NCBI GenBank assembly: GCA_003448685.1
Contig: DLXW01000078.1
Location: 1 to 11,742 of the forward strand
Origin: Cyanothece sp. UBA12306
Lineage (GTDB): Bacteria > Cyanobacteriota > Cyanobacteriia > Cyanobacteriales > Microcystaceae
Reading direction: 5' to 3'
DNA: 11,742 bases
Shown here: piece after piece, positions 1 to 7,090 of the stretch
Layout of the letters: each line of letters begins with the position of its first letter
How positions within the stretch are numbered: the first letter of the stretch is position 1
Program-made: the position numbers and the translations under genes
The notes under the pieces: model-generated
What the model saw: only the letters and a program-made list of their open reading frames with translations
Databases searched by the model: none
What the model was told of the DNA's origin: nothing

Positions 1-18
1 GGAGTGTCAATTAATGAT

Positions 19-615
19 TTATTTGGACTTAGCTAATTTACGCTTGAAAGAAACACCGAAAGCTGCAGCCGCACCCGCACCCAACATAGTTAAAGGTTCG
101 GGAACTGTTCCATTTCTTTTTTCTTCTAGTCTGACGAAACCTCCTGTTACTGAGGCAATTTGTGTAACACCATTCGAATTCCAGGAGTCATTAGAACCGA
201 AGGCAGGATTGGGATTTGCTGTTAAATTGGCAGTATCTCCTACACTAAGGGTATCAAGAGCTGTATCAAATAGTAGGAAGAGGGAACGTATTCCACCAGG
301 TACGTCATTTTCTGTAAACACAGCCGAGGTATTAGGAGGGAACGGCGATGGGCTGTAATCAGAAGTTCCGTTCACATAATTGTAAGGATTAGTTGTATTA
401 TTCAGAGCAGTAGCATCAACATCTATATCCCAAGCAGTATATGAGAAAGTACCGTCCATAGCCATCTTTAAGGTGAAAGTTCCAGTCATGCTTCCACCCC
501 CAGCAAATGTTCCATTATTAATGGAATAATCAAAGAACATATCGGCCGCTTGTGCTGTAGTTCCCGCAGCCATTAGACCGATACTGGTGATTGTTCCTAA
601 AGCAAATCTATTCAT
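19..615 (-). CDS. PEP-CTERM sorting domain protein (secreted, function unknown)
   Basis: A 198-residue exported protein. Residues 1-24 form a signal peptide (hydrophobic ITSIGLMAAG, then A-Q-A before AADMF). The C-terminus is a textbook PEP-CTERM signal: VPEP at 171-174, a hydrophobic segment at about 175-190 (LTMLGAGAAAAFGVSF) and a basic tail KRKLAKSK. In this family the tail is recognised by an exosortase, which cleaves it during export to the surface or extracellular matrix. The body (25-165) is rich in Asn, Thr, Ser, Gly and Asp with no catalytic motif that I recognise, so the role is unknown. I chose the ATG at 615 because AGGAG (626-630, read on the minus strand) lies 10 nt upstream. 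A TTG at 651 would add 12 residues but would place that AGGAG inside the gene. No exosortase gene is in the window. Certain for the sorting signal, open for function. Confidence 0.9.
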   Translation of the reverse strand: MNRFALGTITSIGLMAAGTTAQAADMFFDYSINNGTFAGGGSMTGTFTLKMAMDGTFSYTAWDIDVDATALNNTTNPYNYVNGTSDYSPSPFPPNTSAVFTENDVPGGIRSLFLLFDTALDTLSVGDTANLTANPNPAFGSNDSWNSNGVTQIASVTGGFVRLEEKRNGTVPEPLTMLGAGAAAAFGVSFKRKLAKSK

Positions 616-650
616 TGGGGTATTACTCCTCAAAATTTTGTTAATCTTCA

Positions 651-667
651 ACTTGAGTATATCAAGT
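651..667 (-). promoter_or_regulatory. Probable -10 region within an inverted repeat, PEP-CTERM gene 1
   Basis: Read on the minus strand, TATACT (656-661) is a 5/6 match to the -10 consensus and would start a transcript near 649, giving a leader of about 34 nt. It is embedded in a perfect inverted repeat, ACTTGA-N5-TCAAGT (651-667). The hexamer 17 nt upstream (CACAAA) is a poor -35, so an activator may be needed. By-eye prediction only. Confidence 0.35.
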
Positions 668-690
668 CGCTGTTAGCCTTTGTGTTATTT

Positions 691-699
691 TTGTATACG
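691..699 (-). promoter_or_regulatory. Shared 9-mer TTGTATACG upstream of PEP-CTERM gene 1
   Basis: The same nine bases occur at 11569-11577. In both places exactly 75 nt separate the motif from the proposed start codon of a PEP-CTERM gene. Here a second GTATA-type element, TTATACAT (709-716), lies 9 bp beyond it. The core GTATAC is palindromic, as expected for a dimeric regulator site. The position is centred about 46 bp upstream of the predicted start of transcription. The regulator is unknown. Confidence 0.35.
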
Positions 700-730
700 T
701 TGACGAAGTTATACATTAAATTTTTAAAAT
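700..730 (+). promoter_or_regulatory. Possible promoter of the amidohydrolase gene
   Basis: TTGACG (700-705) and TAAAAT (725-730) resemble -35 and -10 boxes, but the 19-bp spacing is long. The predicted transcript would begin only a few bases before the GTG/ATG at 743/746, giving a nearly leaderless mRNA. That fits the lack of a Shine-Dalgarno sequence. It overlaps the edge of the shared PEP-CTERM upstream motif, so the two divergent genes may influence each other. Confidence 0.25.
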
Positions 731-742
731 ATACATTATTTT

Positions 743-2050
743 GTGATGATATATTTAGGCGATCACTACTTAATCAAAAATGCCCATATTCCCCTATCCT
801 TAATAGAAAATAGTGCATTAATCTCTCAGACAAGTGAAGGTTTATGTCGAGTTGATTTAGAGATTGTCCAGGGTCAAATTAACGCAATTATTCCAGCTAA
901 TGCTACTTCTCTAGAGAGTCCTGGAATTGATTTAAAAGGGGGAATTATTTTTCCTGGGTTTATCGATCTTCACACCCATTTAGATAAAGGTCATATTTGG
1001 GAGCGATCGCCTAATTTAGAAGGAACTTTTGATAATGCTTTAATCGCTGTTGGAAAAGATGCTCAATTAAATTGGAACGCTGAGGATATTTATCGTCGTT
1101 TTGAGTTTGGACTGAAATGTAGTTATGCTCATGGAACTACAGCCATTAGAACCCATCTTGACTCTTTTGGCAAGCAAGCCGATGTTAGTTTTGAAGTCTT
1201 TAAAACATTACAAAATAAATGGCAAAATAAAATTATTCTGCAAGCAGTTTCTCTAGTTCCTTTAGATTATTTTTTAACTCCTGAAGGGATAGTTTTAGCC
1301 GATAAAGTAGCTGAATATGGAGCAGTTTTAGGGGGAGTAGCTTATACTAATCCTGATTTAGAATTACAATTGAAACGAGTTTTTGATCTAGCTAAAGAAC
1401 GGAATTTAGATTTAGATTTTCATGTTGACGAAAATGGAGATCCTAATTCAATTTGTTTACAAAAAGTGGCAGAAACTGCTATAAAATATAAGTTCAAAAA
1501 TAAAATTATTTGTGGACACTGCTGTAGTTTAGCCGTACAATCTCCAGCAGTTGCTAATCAGACAATCAATTTAGTCAAAGAAGCGGGTATAGCTATTGTT
1601 AGTTTACCTATGTGTAATCTTTATCTTCAAGATCGCAAACCAAACCAAACTCCCTATTGGCGAGGATTAACTAAAATTCATGAGTTAAAAAACCAAGGAA
1701 TTCCTGTTACTTTTGCCAGTGATAATTGTCGAGATCCTTTTTACGGATTTGGAGATCATGATGGGTTAGAAGTATTTCGAGAAGCAGTGAAAATTGGTCA
1801 TTTAGATACTCCTTATGACAATTGGTGTTCTAGTGTAACAAAAACTGCTGCTGATCTAATGGGACTGTCTCAATTAGGACGAATTAAGGTTGGGGTTAGC
1901 GCTGATTTAATTGTTTTTAAAGCGCGTTATTTTAGCGAATTATTATCTCGTCCCCAAAGCGATCGTCTTGTTTTACGTCAAGGTAAACCCATCGATACTA
2001 CTTTACCTGATTATTCAGAATTAGATGACTTGGTTTTGGTTCAAAAATAA
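743..2050 (+). CDS. Cytosine deaminase-like amidohydrolase
   Basis: A 435-residue metal-dependent hydrolase of the amidohydrolase superfamily, close in size to E. coli CodA (427). Members deaminate cytosine or related ring compounds in the cytosol for pyrimidine salvage. Visible active-site set: HTH metal ligands H77 and H79 in PGFIDLHTHLD, H227 with the acid E230 three residues on (FHVDENGD), H259 (CGHC), and D327 (SDNCRDPFYGFGD). The spacing of H227, E230 and H259 equals that of CodA H214, E217 and H246. The residue after the metal Asp is Asn328, whereas CodA has Asp314; with Arg330 and Phe333 this pocket differs, so cytosine is not assured as the substrate. The C-terminus has the usual closing strand (VGVSADLIVFKA). 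The start may be GTG 743 or ATG 746; neither has a Shine-Dalgarno sequence. Family is certain, substrate is not. Confidence 0.85.
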   Translation: MMIYLGDHYLIKNAHIPLSLIENSALISQTSEGLCRVDLEIVQGQINAIIPANATSLESPGIDLKGGIIFPGFIDLHTHLDKGHIWERSPNLEGTFDNALIAVGKDAQLNWNAEDIYRRFEFGLKCSYAHGTTAIRTHLDSFGKQADVSFEVFKTLQNKWQNKIILQAVSLVPLDYFLTPEGIVLADKVAEYGAVLGGVAYTNPDLELQLKRVFDLAKERNLDLDFHVDENGDPNSICLQKVAETAIKYKFKNKIICGHCCSLAVQSPAVANQTINLVKEAGIAIVSLPMCNLYLQDRKPNQTPYWRGLTKIHELKNQGIPVTFASDNCRDPFYGFGDHDGLEVFREAVKIGHLDTPYDNWCSSVTKTAADLMGLSQLGRIKVGVSADLIVFKARYFSELLSRPQSDRLVLRQGKPIDTTLPDYSELDDLVLVQK

Positions 2051-2104
2051 TCTTATTTTTTGTCAGTCTGCTTTCTCAATAGAGTAAAAATCAAAATAAA
2101 AAAT

Positions 2105-2136
2105 CCCCCCACACTTCCCATACTCCCCACCCTCAC
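2105..2136. repeat. C-rich degenerate repeat between convergent genes
   Basis: A strongly strand-asymmetric tract of C, A and T (CCCCCCACACTTCCC, then ATACTCCCCACCC) made of loosely repeated CCCA/ACTTCCC-like units lies between the converging amidohydrolase and TPR genes. Such short degenerate repeats are common between cyanobacterial genes. No coding sense and no good terminator hairpin is visible in this 119-bp gap; an AT-only inverted repeat (AAAAATAA/TTATTTTT) overlaps the amidohydrolase stop. Confidence 0.4.
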
Positions 2137-2169
2137 TCAACAGCAAATATTGATACACTAAAATAAATT

Positions 2170-3489
2170 TTATCTTGATGGGGGAAACTGAAATTCTTGA
2201 TTTTCTCCAGGTTCAATTATAAGTTCAGGATCACTTAAATTCAAATCATCTGGTATGACTTCTTGATCTTCTCCTTGCATTTTTTGATTAACTTGTGAAA
2301 TATAAGAAACAAAATCATCTTGTTTATGATTAAGAGATTGAGCTAAAACTAATCCCTGTTCAAAAAAAGCTAAGGCTTGTTGATATTGTTGATTTTCCAA
2401 ATAAATTTGACCAATTCTTTCATAAGTTTTCATTAATCCATAGTAATTGTAAGAAAGCTGTTCTACTTGAATTAAATTTTGATAAATTTGCAAAGCATAG
2501 TTATCTTGATCATAACTTTGATAAAGTTTTCCCAATTGGGTTAAAGCTTCTCCCGCTGCACCAAATAATTGTAAATTCCAACCTAATGAGTAAGCTTCTT
2601 GATAATTTTGACTAGCCATTTCTGGCTGATCTAAAGCTTCATAATCTTTGCCAATAGAAACTTTTAGAGGAGGAATTAACTCTAGTTGTTGATTATACAA
2701 ATAGTTTTCAGCCAGTTTTTCCTTGATTTTAGTCGCATTTTCTGGCTTGAGAGAACGAGTATAAATCTCTGCCAAAATTTGTAAATAAACTCCCTCTTCA
2801 AGCGTATTAGAAGTGGTTTGAGCGCGTTCAAGTAGTTCTTCATAGATAGGTGCAGCTTGGGGATAATCAAATTTAGCTAAATACAATTCTCCCAATCTTT
2901 TTAAAGCTTTTTCTTCCGCCATTTTATCTTGCATTTGGCGCGCATTATTAAGAACTTGATTATAGATATTCAGAGAATCATCTAAAGCATGGAGTTTTTC
3001 ATAAGCATCCGCTAAAGCCATCAATAATTCTGGACTTAAAGGATCTTCTTTTTCTGATAATTTTTGTAAAGCAACCAGTCTTTTACTAATGATTTGCACC
3101 TGTTCAGTTAGAGTATTATTCCAGGCAATTCCTCCAACCCTACCTAAAGCATTAATTTCTTCTAAACGTCCTAAAATTCTCCTAACTCTTAATTCACGAT
3201 ACCAAATTTCAAAAGCTCCTTCCCTATTACCTTGATCAAATTCAGCTTGAGCTTCCAAATTTAATTGCTCCAATTCTTGTCTAAGCTTACGCTGTTCCAA
3301 AGGAGTCAAGGGACGGGGAATAGAAGGAAGTAGAGGATCTTCGACAGGAATTTCTAGAGGAGTTAGTTGAGGTTCTTCTAACTGAGCCAAAATAGGCAAA
3401 GGGCAAGCTAATAGACTGATAGTCGTCAGACTGATTGCTATAGCTGATAATGGAGATATCTTATAATTAATTAAGCGATGATTTAGCAT
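2170..3489 (-). CDS. Exported tetratricopeptide repeat (TPR) protein
   Basis: 439 residues. An N-terminal signal (about 11-36: hydrophobic ISPLSAIAISLTTISLLAC, then PLPILAQ) directs export. Cleavage could follow ILAQ, or the LLAC at 26-29 could be a weak lipobox making it a lipoprotein. A Pro/Leu-rich linker (37-65) follows, then a charged helix (66-112). Helical TPR pairs run from about 153 to 400; the clearest are ALADAYEKL...DDSLNIYNQ (159-177), LKRLGELYLAKFDYPQAAPIYEE (196-218), ALTQLGKLYQSYDQDNYALQIYQ (315-337) and ERIGQIYLENQQYQQALAFFEQG (357-379). The tail (405-439) is acidic and probably disordered. TPRs mediate protein contacts; no catalytic domain is present and the partner is unknown. 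ATG at 3489 has no clear Shine-Dalgarno sequence. It is divergent from the lipoprotein gene across 94 bp, so the two could share control. Confidence 0.88.
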   Translation of the reverse strand: MLNHRLINYKISPLSAIAISLTTISLLACPLPILAQLEEPQLTPLEIPVEDPLLPSIPRPLTPLEQRKLRQELEQLNLEAQAEFDQGNREGAFEIWYRELRVRRILGRLEEINALGRVGGIAWNNTLTEQVQIISKRLVALQKLSEKEDPLSPELLMALADAYEKLHALDDSLNIYNQVLNNARQMQDKMAEEKALKRLGELYLAKFDYPQAAPIYEELLERAQTTSNTLEEGVYLQILAEIYTRSLKPENATKIKEKLAENYLYNQQLELIPPLKVSIGKDYEALDQPEMASQNYQEAYSLGWNLQLFGAAGEALTQLGKLYQSYDQDNYALQIYQNLIQVEQLSYNYYGLMKTYERIGQIYLENQQYQQALAFFEQGLVLAQSLNHKQDDFVSYISQVNQKMQGEDQEVIPDDLNLSDPELIIEPGENQEFQFPPSR

Positions 3490-3583
3490 AGAGTTTGAAA
3501 AACAATTATTATTATTAACTGATTAACTTAACATTTTTTTTTCAGATAAGCTTAATCCCCTGAGCAATTTTAGGAGTTAGGGA

Positions 3584-4735
3584 ATGAAACCCATTTTTGT
3601 TTTCGTCATCCACTTGATTTTAATGATTTTTTTAAGCTCTTGTGGTACAGAACCTCAAGTTATGGCCGAACAGCGGTTATTTAAACCTATTAAAATCGAA
3701 TTTTTGTCAGAATATCAACTACCCAAGCAAACTTTTGCCCAAACTCCGATAGGAGGGTTATCTGCTCTAACCTATGATCGCCAAAAAAATCGCTTTTATG
3801 CCTTATCTGACGATCGTTCTCGACAAGCACCTGCTCGGTTTTATACCCTAAAAATCCCCATAACTACCAAAGAAGACGGCCAAACGCGGATCGATACTGT
3901 AACCATAGAAGAAGTTACATTGCTCAAAGATTCTTCAGGACAAAATTATAAATCCCAAACCATTGATCCTGAAGGTATTGCTCTTTCCCCCAGGAATACG
4001 GTTTTTATTGCTAGTGAAGGAGTTATTCAAAGACAAATTCTTCCTTTTATCGGCGAATTTGACCTAAAAAACGGACTAATTCGCGACAAATTACCCATTC
4101 CTCCTTACTTTTTACCAGAAGAAGCAGCCAATGAAAGTCCTCGGGGAGTAGAAGAAAATTTAGGTTTTGAGTCGTTAACTATCAGCGCAAGCAGTACCGT
4201 CAAAGATGACCCCTTTCGTCTGTTTACTGCTAATGAATACTCTTTAATCCAAGATACTGCCGAAACTAACCAAGGACAAAAACCCGTGCGTTGGCTTCAT
4301 TATGGCATTGATTCTATCGGAACTCCCGTACTTATTTCTGAACATTTATATCTTCTCGATGAACCACCCAAAGGGGCAATTTTTAATGGTTTAACCGAAT
4401 TAATTGCTTTACCTCAAGAGAGTTATTGGTTAAGTTTAGAACGAACTTTTGGCCTTTTTGGTAACGGAGCTAAAATATTTCAAGTAGTTAATGCTAATGC
4501 GTCTGATATTTCTAATCGTTCGAGTATTACTGGAGATTTAACTGATATTAACCCATTACAAAAAAAGTTATTATTAAATTTAAGTGACTTGAATATTGAG
4601 TTAGATAATTTAGAAGGAATGACTTTGGGACCGAGGTTGTCCGATGGTAGTCAGTCTCTAATTTTAGTCAGTGATGATAATTTTAACTCAAGTCAAGTGA
4701 CTCAGTTTCTGCTATTTAGTTTGAAAAAAGATTGA
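3584..4735 (+). CDS. Esterase-like activity of phytase family lipoprotein
   Basis: A 383-residue exported lipoprotein. Residues 1-20 are a lipoprotein signal with lipobox LSSC and Cys20 as the lipidated residue. The rest matches the phytase-like beta-propeller family (PF13449 type): GGLSALTYDRQKNRFYALSDDRS (57-79), IDPEGIALSP (127-136), FIASEG (141-146), NLGFESLTIS (192-201), WLSLERTFG (282-290), and NLEGMTLGP followed by LILVSDDN (342-366). The repeated acidic DPEG, FES and NLEGM turns are typical; they probably bind metal. Proteins of this family are called phytase or esterase by similarity, and their true substrate is usually unknown; a periplasmic or surface phosphoester hydrolase is plausible. 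AGGAG (3572-3576) lies 7 nt before the ATG, supporting the start. An intrinsic terminator follows at 4742, so it is probably a single-gene unit. Confidence 0.85.
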   Translation: MKPIFVFVIHLILMIFLSSCGTEPQVMAEQRLFKPIKIEFLSEYQLPKQTFAQTPIGGLSALTYDRQKNRFYALSDDRSRQAPARFYTLKIPITTKEDGQTRIDTVTIEEVTLLKDSSGQNYKSQTIDPEGIALSPRNTVFIASEGVIQRQILPFIGEFDLKNGLIRDKLPIPPYFLPEEAANESPRGVEENLGFESLTISASSTVKDDPFRLFTANEYSLIQDTAETNQGQKPVRWLHYGIDSIGTPVLISEHLYLLDEPPKGAIFNGLTELIALPQESYWLSLERTFGLFGNGAKIFQVVNANASDISNRSSITGDLTDINPLQKKLLLNLSDLNIELDNLEGMTLGPRLSDGSQSLILVSDDNFNSSQVTQFLLFSLKKD

Positions 4736-4741
4736 GAATAC

Positions 4742-4767
4742 TGATAGAACAATTGCTATCATTTTTT
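4742..4767 (+). terminator. Intrinsic terminator after the phytase-like gene
   Basis: TGATAG (4742-4747) pairs with CTATCA (4756-4761) around the loop AACAATTG and is followed directly by six T residues (4762-4767). The hairpin begins 6 bp after the stop codon. It separates the phytase-like gene from the coiled-coil gene 45 bp further on. Confidence 0.75.
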
Positions 4768-4812
4768 AGTCAAAATTAATAATGCTATTAAAATTCAATA
4801 AGAGGCAGTATT

Positions 4813-5739
4813 ATGAATGATAATTATGATACAGATAAAATCATTCAACAACTCAATGAACTAAATAAAAACCTTAAACAATCTTTAGAAAAAAAGCAAA
4901 ATAAAATCAATGAACTGAATCAACAAAAAGATGCAGCAGAAAAACGAGTTCAAGAAGCTCAAACTAAAATTAATGAACTAAATCAACAAAAAGATGCAGC
5001 AGAAAAACAAGTTCAAGAAGCTATAGAGTTTCAGCAAGGCCAATATCAAGGCTTAATAATTGAACTTTTTAAAAAGCCACAAGAAGAATTACAACAACAT
5101 ATCCAACAAGAGTCAAATAAAGCTAGTCAATTAACCATGATAGTTGCAATAGTTTCTATATTAGTTTCTTTGGGTTTAACTATATTTTCTTCATGGCAAT
5201 CTAGTCAACCAATTAATAATTTACAAGCTGAAATAACCTTACTTTCACAAAAACTAGATGAAAGGAGAAAATTACAAAAAGAAGAACAAAAGATCAAGGA
5301 AATTTTACATATCAGGCTCAAAACATATTTTAAGGATAACAACGAGCTTAAAAATATAAATGAAATAAAACCAATCTTATGGTCTTATTTATCTAATGAT
5401 CGAAAATATGTTGCTAAATATGAATTATTTCGTCAAGCTTTTGAAGAATATGGGATTCCTTCTAATATTATACCCAATCTTCATCAATTTTCTAAGTTTG
5501 AGCAAAAACATCTTGAGGCATCTAAAAAATGGATAGAAACTCTTAAAAATAAAAACAATACTGACACTATTCCTAAAGATTCTAGTGTCAGAAGACTTCA
5601 AACATTTATGGGTTCTGATTATGGAACTTGGCAATTTGCAGGGTCTTCTTTAACATATAAACAACTGCAACAAATAATAGAGGAACGAAAAAAAATTATT
5701 GAAGAACGCTTAAAATTGAATGGAGTTAACGTGCGCTAA
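4813..5739 (+). CDS. Coiled-coil single-pass membrane protein of unknown function
   Basis: 308 residues; I do not recognise a family. Residues 10-72 are a charged Gln/Glu/Lys coiled coil that contains two consecutive 21-residue units beginning KINELNQQKDAAEK (31-51 and 52-72). One hydrophobic membrane segment lies at about 106-127 (QLTMIVAIVSILVSLGLTIF). A second coiled coil follows at 135-170, then a soluble, mostly helical region (171-245) with conserved-looking aromatic residues (ILWSYL, KYELFRQAFEEYGIPSNIIPN). The C-terminal part (255-308) contains RLQTFMGSDYGTWQFAG and ends in a charged helix. There is no signal peptide and topology is unclear. GAGG (4802-4805) lies 7 nt before the ATG. 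The sequence is visibly more AT-rich than its neighbours, which may point to acquisition. It is isolated upstream by a terminator and downstream by 299 bp. Real gene: likely; function: unknown. Confidence 0.8.
   Translation: MNDNYDTDKIIQQLNELNKNLKQSLEKKQNKINELNQQKDAAEKRVQEAQTKINELNQQKDAAEKQVQEAIEFQQGQYQGLIIELFKKPQEELQQHIQQESNKASQLTMIVAIVSILVSLGLTIFSSWQSSQPINNLQAEITLLSQKLDERRKLQKEEQKIKEILHIRLKTYFKDNNELKNINEIKPILWSYLSNDRKYVAKYELFRQAFEEYGIPSNIIPNLHQFSKFEQKHLEASKKWIETLKNKNNTDTIPKDSSVRRLQTFMGSDYGTWQFAGSSLTYKQLQQIIEERKKIIEERLKLNGVNVR
4903..5028 (+). repeat. Tandem 63-bp duplication within the coiled-coil gene
   Basis: Two adjacent 63-bp units (4903-4965 and 4966-5028). The first 57 bases differ at only three sites, all but one of which are silent (the third changes Arg to Gln). 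Divergence is confined to the last six bases. This indicates a recent in-frame duplication of 21 residues, three heptads, which keeps the coiled-coil register. Confidence 0.85.
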
Positions 5740-6038
5740 TCCCTTTTACCTTTACTGTAGCAACAGATACTTTAACCTATTGTTAACCTACATAGTGAAA
5801 CCTCAGCCAAATTTGGGAATACTAAACTATAGACAATCCATCAACTTTTCTATTATGGCAGTCGAAGCATAGTTTAGGACAGTCATTTTTCCTCAACCCT
5901 AGATATAAAGGTAGTTTAAATTTTGATTTATGACTTCAAACTTCTGATCTTCTGCTATACCTGTGTCCCTCAAACACAGTATGTTTAAAGCATAACTTTA
6001 GTAATATTCCCCAAGTTCACCTATCCCCAGAAACCAAT
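5740..6038. other. 299-bp intergenic region with inverted repeats, no gene seen
   Basis: No coding frame is supported. It holds an 8-bp inverted repeat TAAACTAT (5823-5830) and ATAGTTTA (5869-5876) with a 38-nt spacer. A compact hairpin CTGTGT-CCCTCAA-ACACAG (5961-5979) lies about 60 bp before the phosphatase gene; an alternative pairing, ATAC plus TGTGT with ACACA plus GTAT, extends it to nine pairs with one bulged C. It has no T-run after it, so it is more likely a leader structure or operator than a terminator. Confidence 0.45.
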
Positions 6039-6785
6039 ATGTCCCATCGTCGTATTATTATTGGTGACGTTCACGGTCACTACGAAACATTAGTCACTTT
6101 ATTAGAAAAATTAGCTCCTAACAACGACGACGAAATCTATTTTTTAGGAGATTTAATTGATCGTGGACCTCAAAGCGCTCAAGTAGTTGATTTTGTGATT
6201 AGAAACTCCTACTCTTGCCTTTTAGGCAATCATGAACAAATGTTACTAAAAACCCTGGGATTTGGAGAACTCGATCACCATCAATTACAGGCTTGGCTTT
6301 ACAGTGGAGGTTATAATACCCTGGTCAGTTACGATCACAAAATTCCCCCAGAACACATCCAATGGATTAAAACCCTACCCTCTTATCTTGACTTAGGTGA
6401 TATTTGGTTGGTTCATGCTGGAGTTGCTCCCAATATTCCCCTAGAAGAACAAACCCCTCAACAAATGTGTTGGATTCGCGATGAATTCCATAGTATGGCT
6501 CAACCTTACTTTCAAGATAAATTAATTATTACCGGTCATACCATTACCTTCACTTTTCCTGGAATTGCCCCAGGTAAATTAGTTTCTGGAGCAGGATGGC
6601 TCGACATTGATACAGGAGCTTATCATCCCCGTAGTGGTTGGTTAACAGCATTAGATATCACCGAACAAAAAGTCTATCAAGCTCAAAGAAAAAATCAAAC
6701 AGTCAGAATCTTAACTTTAGAAGAAGCAGTCGTCTCTATCGCTCCCTCAGAAGTTTTTGCTAAAAGAGCTAAACAAGTTTCTTAA
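6039..6785 (+). CDS. PPP-family metallophosphatase (serine/threonine phosphatase type)
   Basis: A 248-residue cytosolic phosphoesterase with all PPP signature blocks: GDVHGH (9-14), GDLIDRGP (37-44), GNHE (63-66), and metal-ligand histidines in LVHAGVAP (H126) and GHT (H167). D10, H12, D38, N64, H126 and H167 would hold the two metal ions. The length is close to compact bacterial and phage PPP enzymes such as PrpA/PrpB and lambda phosphatase, which remove phosphate from Ser/Thr or sometimes Tyr in proteins. In this compact class the substrate could also be a small molecule, including a dinucleotide. The cap region (67-120) contains HHQLQAWLYSGG, a common substrate-side segment. The ATG at 6039 lacks a Shine-Dalgarno sequence but the motif at residue 9 leaves no room for a later start. 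It stands alone on the plus strand, 305 bp before crtE. Confidence 0.9.
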   Translation: MSHRRIIIGDVHGHYETLVTLLEKLAPNNDDEIYFLGDLIDRGPQSAQVVDFVIRNSYSCLLGNHEQMLLKTLGFGELDHHQLQAWLYSGGYNTLVSYDHKIPPEHIQWIKTLPSYLDLGDIWLVHAGVAPNIPLEEQTPQQMCWIRDEFHSMAQPYFQDKLIITGHTITFTFPGIAPGKLVSGAGWLDIDTGAYHPRSGWLTALDITEQKVYQAQRKNQTVRILTLEEAVVSIAPSEVFAKRAKQVS

Positions 6786-6897
6786 TATCCTGCTGGGTAG
6801 GCAATCTGTTAATCAACCCTTAATTAACCCTTGAGATCAATATGGGGAGTGCAGGTAGAATCAAGCAAGAGTAAACACCATGGCTTCCGAGTAGTGA

Positions 6898-6911
6898 ACC
6901 TTAAATAAGGT
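6898..6911. promoter_or_regulatory. Palindrome ACCTTAAATAAGGT upstream of crtE
   Basis: Perfect 6-bp arms ACCTTA and TAAGGT flank an AA centre. A compact perfect palindrome in non-coding DNA about 180 bp before crtE could be an operator. No known cyanobacterial regulator site of this exact form comes to mind. Confidence 0.3.
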
Positions 6912-6939
6912 AAAATTACAGAGTATCAGCAGAAGACCC

Positions 6940-6983
6940 CACCCGAAACTCTTAACAGTTAAAATTTTTCTTAAAGTTGGGTG
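6940..6983 (+). promoter_or_regulatory. Stem-loop in the crtE leader or promoter region
   Basis: CACCC (6940-6944) and AACT (6947-6950) pair with AGTT (6975-6978) and GGGTG (6979-6983). Inner TTAA/TTAA pairs (6952-6955 with 6971-6974) extend it to 13 pairs with a GA bulge and a single C bulge around a 15-nt loop. CCCC and GGGG tracts just outside (6937-6940 and 6987-6991) could add further pairing. There is no T-run, so a terminator is unlikely. It could be a leader structure or a dispersed repeat. Confidence 0.4.
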
Positions 6984-7090
6984 AGGAGGGGAATTATCAA
7001 CTACGGTAGTAAAATACTGGATAATTTGCCTCATGAATGCTTAATAAGTCAAAAAATAGCAAAAACTTGGTTGATTCAAGGCACTTAGAT

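Larger units (their letters stand above)
6786..7090. other. 305-bp region upstream of crtE; palindrome and hairpin, no gene seen
   Basis: No coding frame is supported. The region contains a near-tandem AACCCTTAATTAACCCTT, a 14-bp palindrome at 6898-6911 and a long stem-loop at 6940-6983 (both listed separately). A -10-like GATAAT (7020-7025) without a good -35 could start a transcript near 7032. That would put the upstream in-frame ATG at 7037 only a few bases into the mRNA and favour the ATG at 7091 as the crtE start. Confidence 0.4.

Noticed and set aside
14..358. A 114-codon plus-strand frame opposite the first PEP-CTERM gene.
   Set aside because: The minus-strand reading has a signal peptide, a PEP-CTERM tail and a ribosome-binding site; the plus reading has none of these.
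2041..2058. AT-only inverted repeat over the amidohydrolase stop, considered as a terminator.
   Set aside because: The loop would be two bases and the stem has no G-C pairs in its core, so it would be unstable.
5757..5770. GTA-N8-TAC, the consensus of the nitrogen regulator NtcA.
   Set aside because: About three chance matches are expected in a window this size, no -10 of the TAN3T form lies 20-24 bp downstream, and the next gene starts about 270 bp away.
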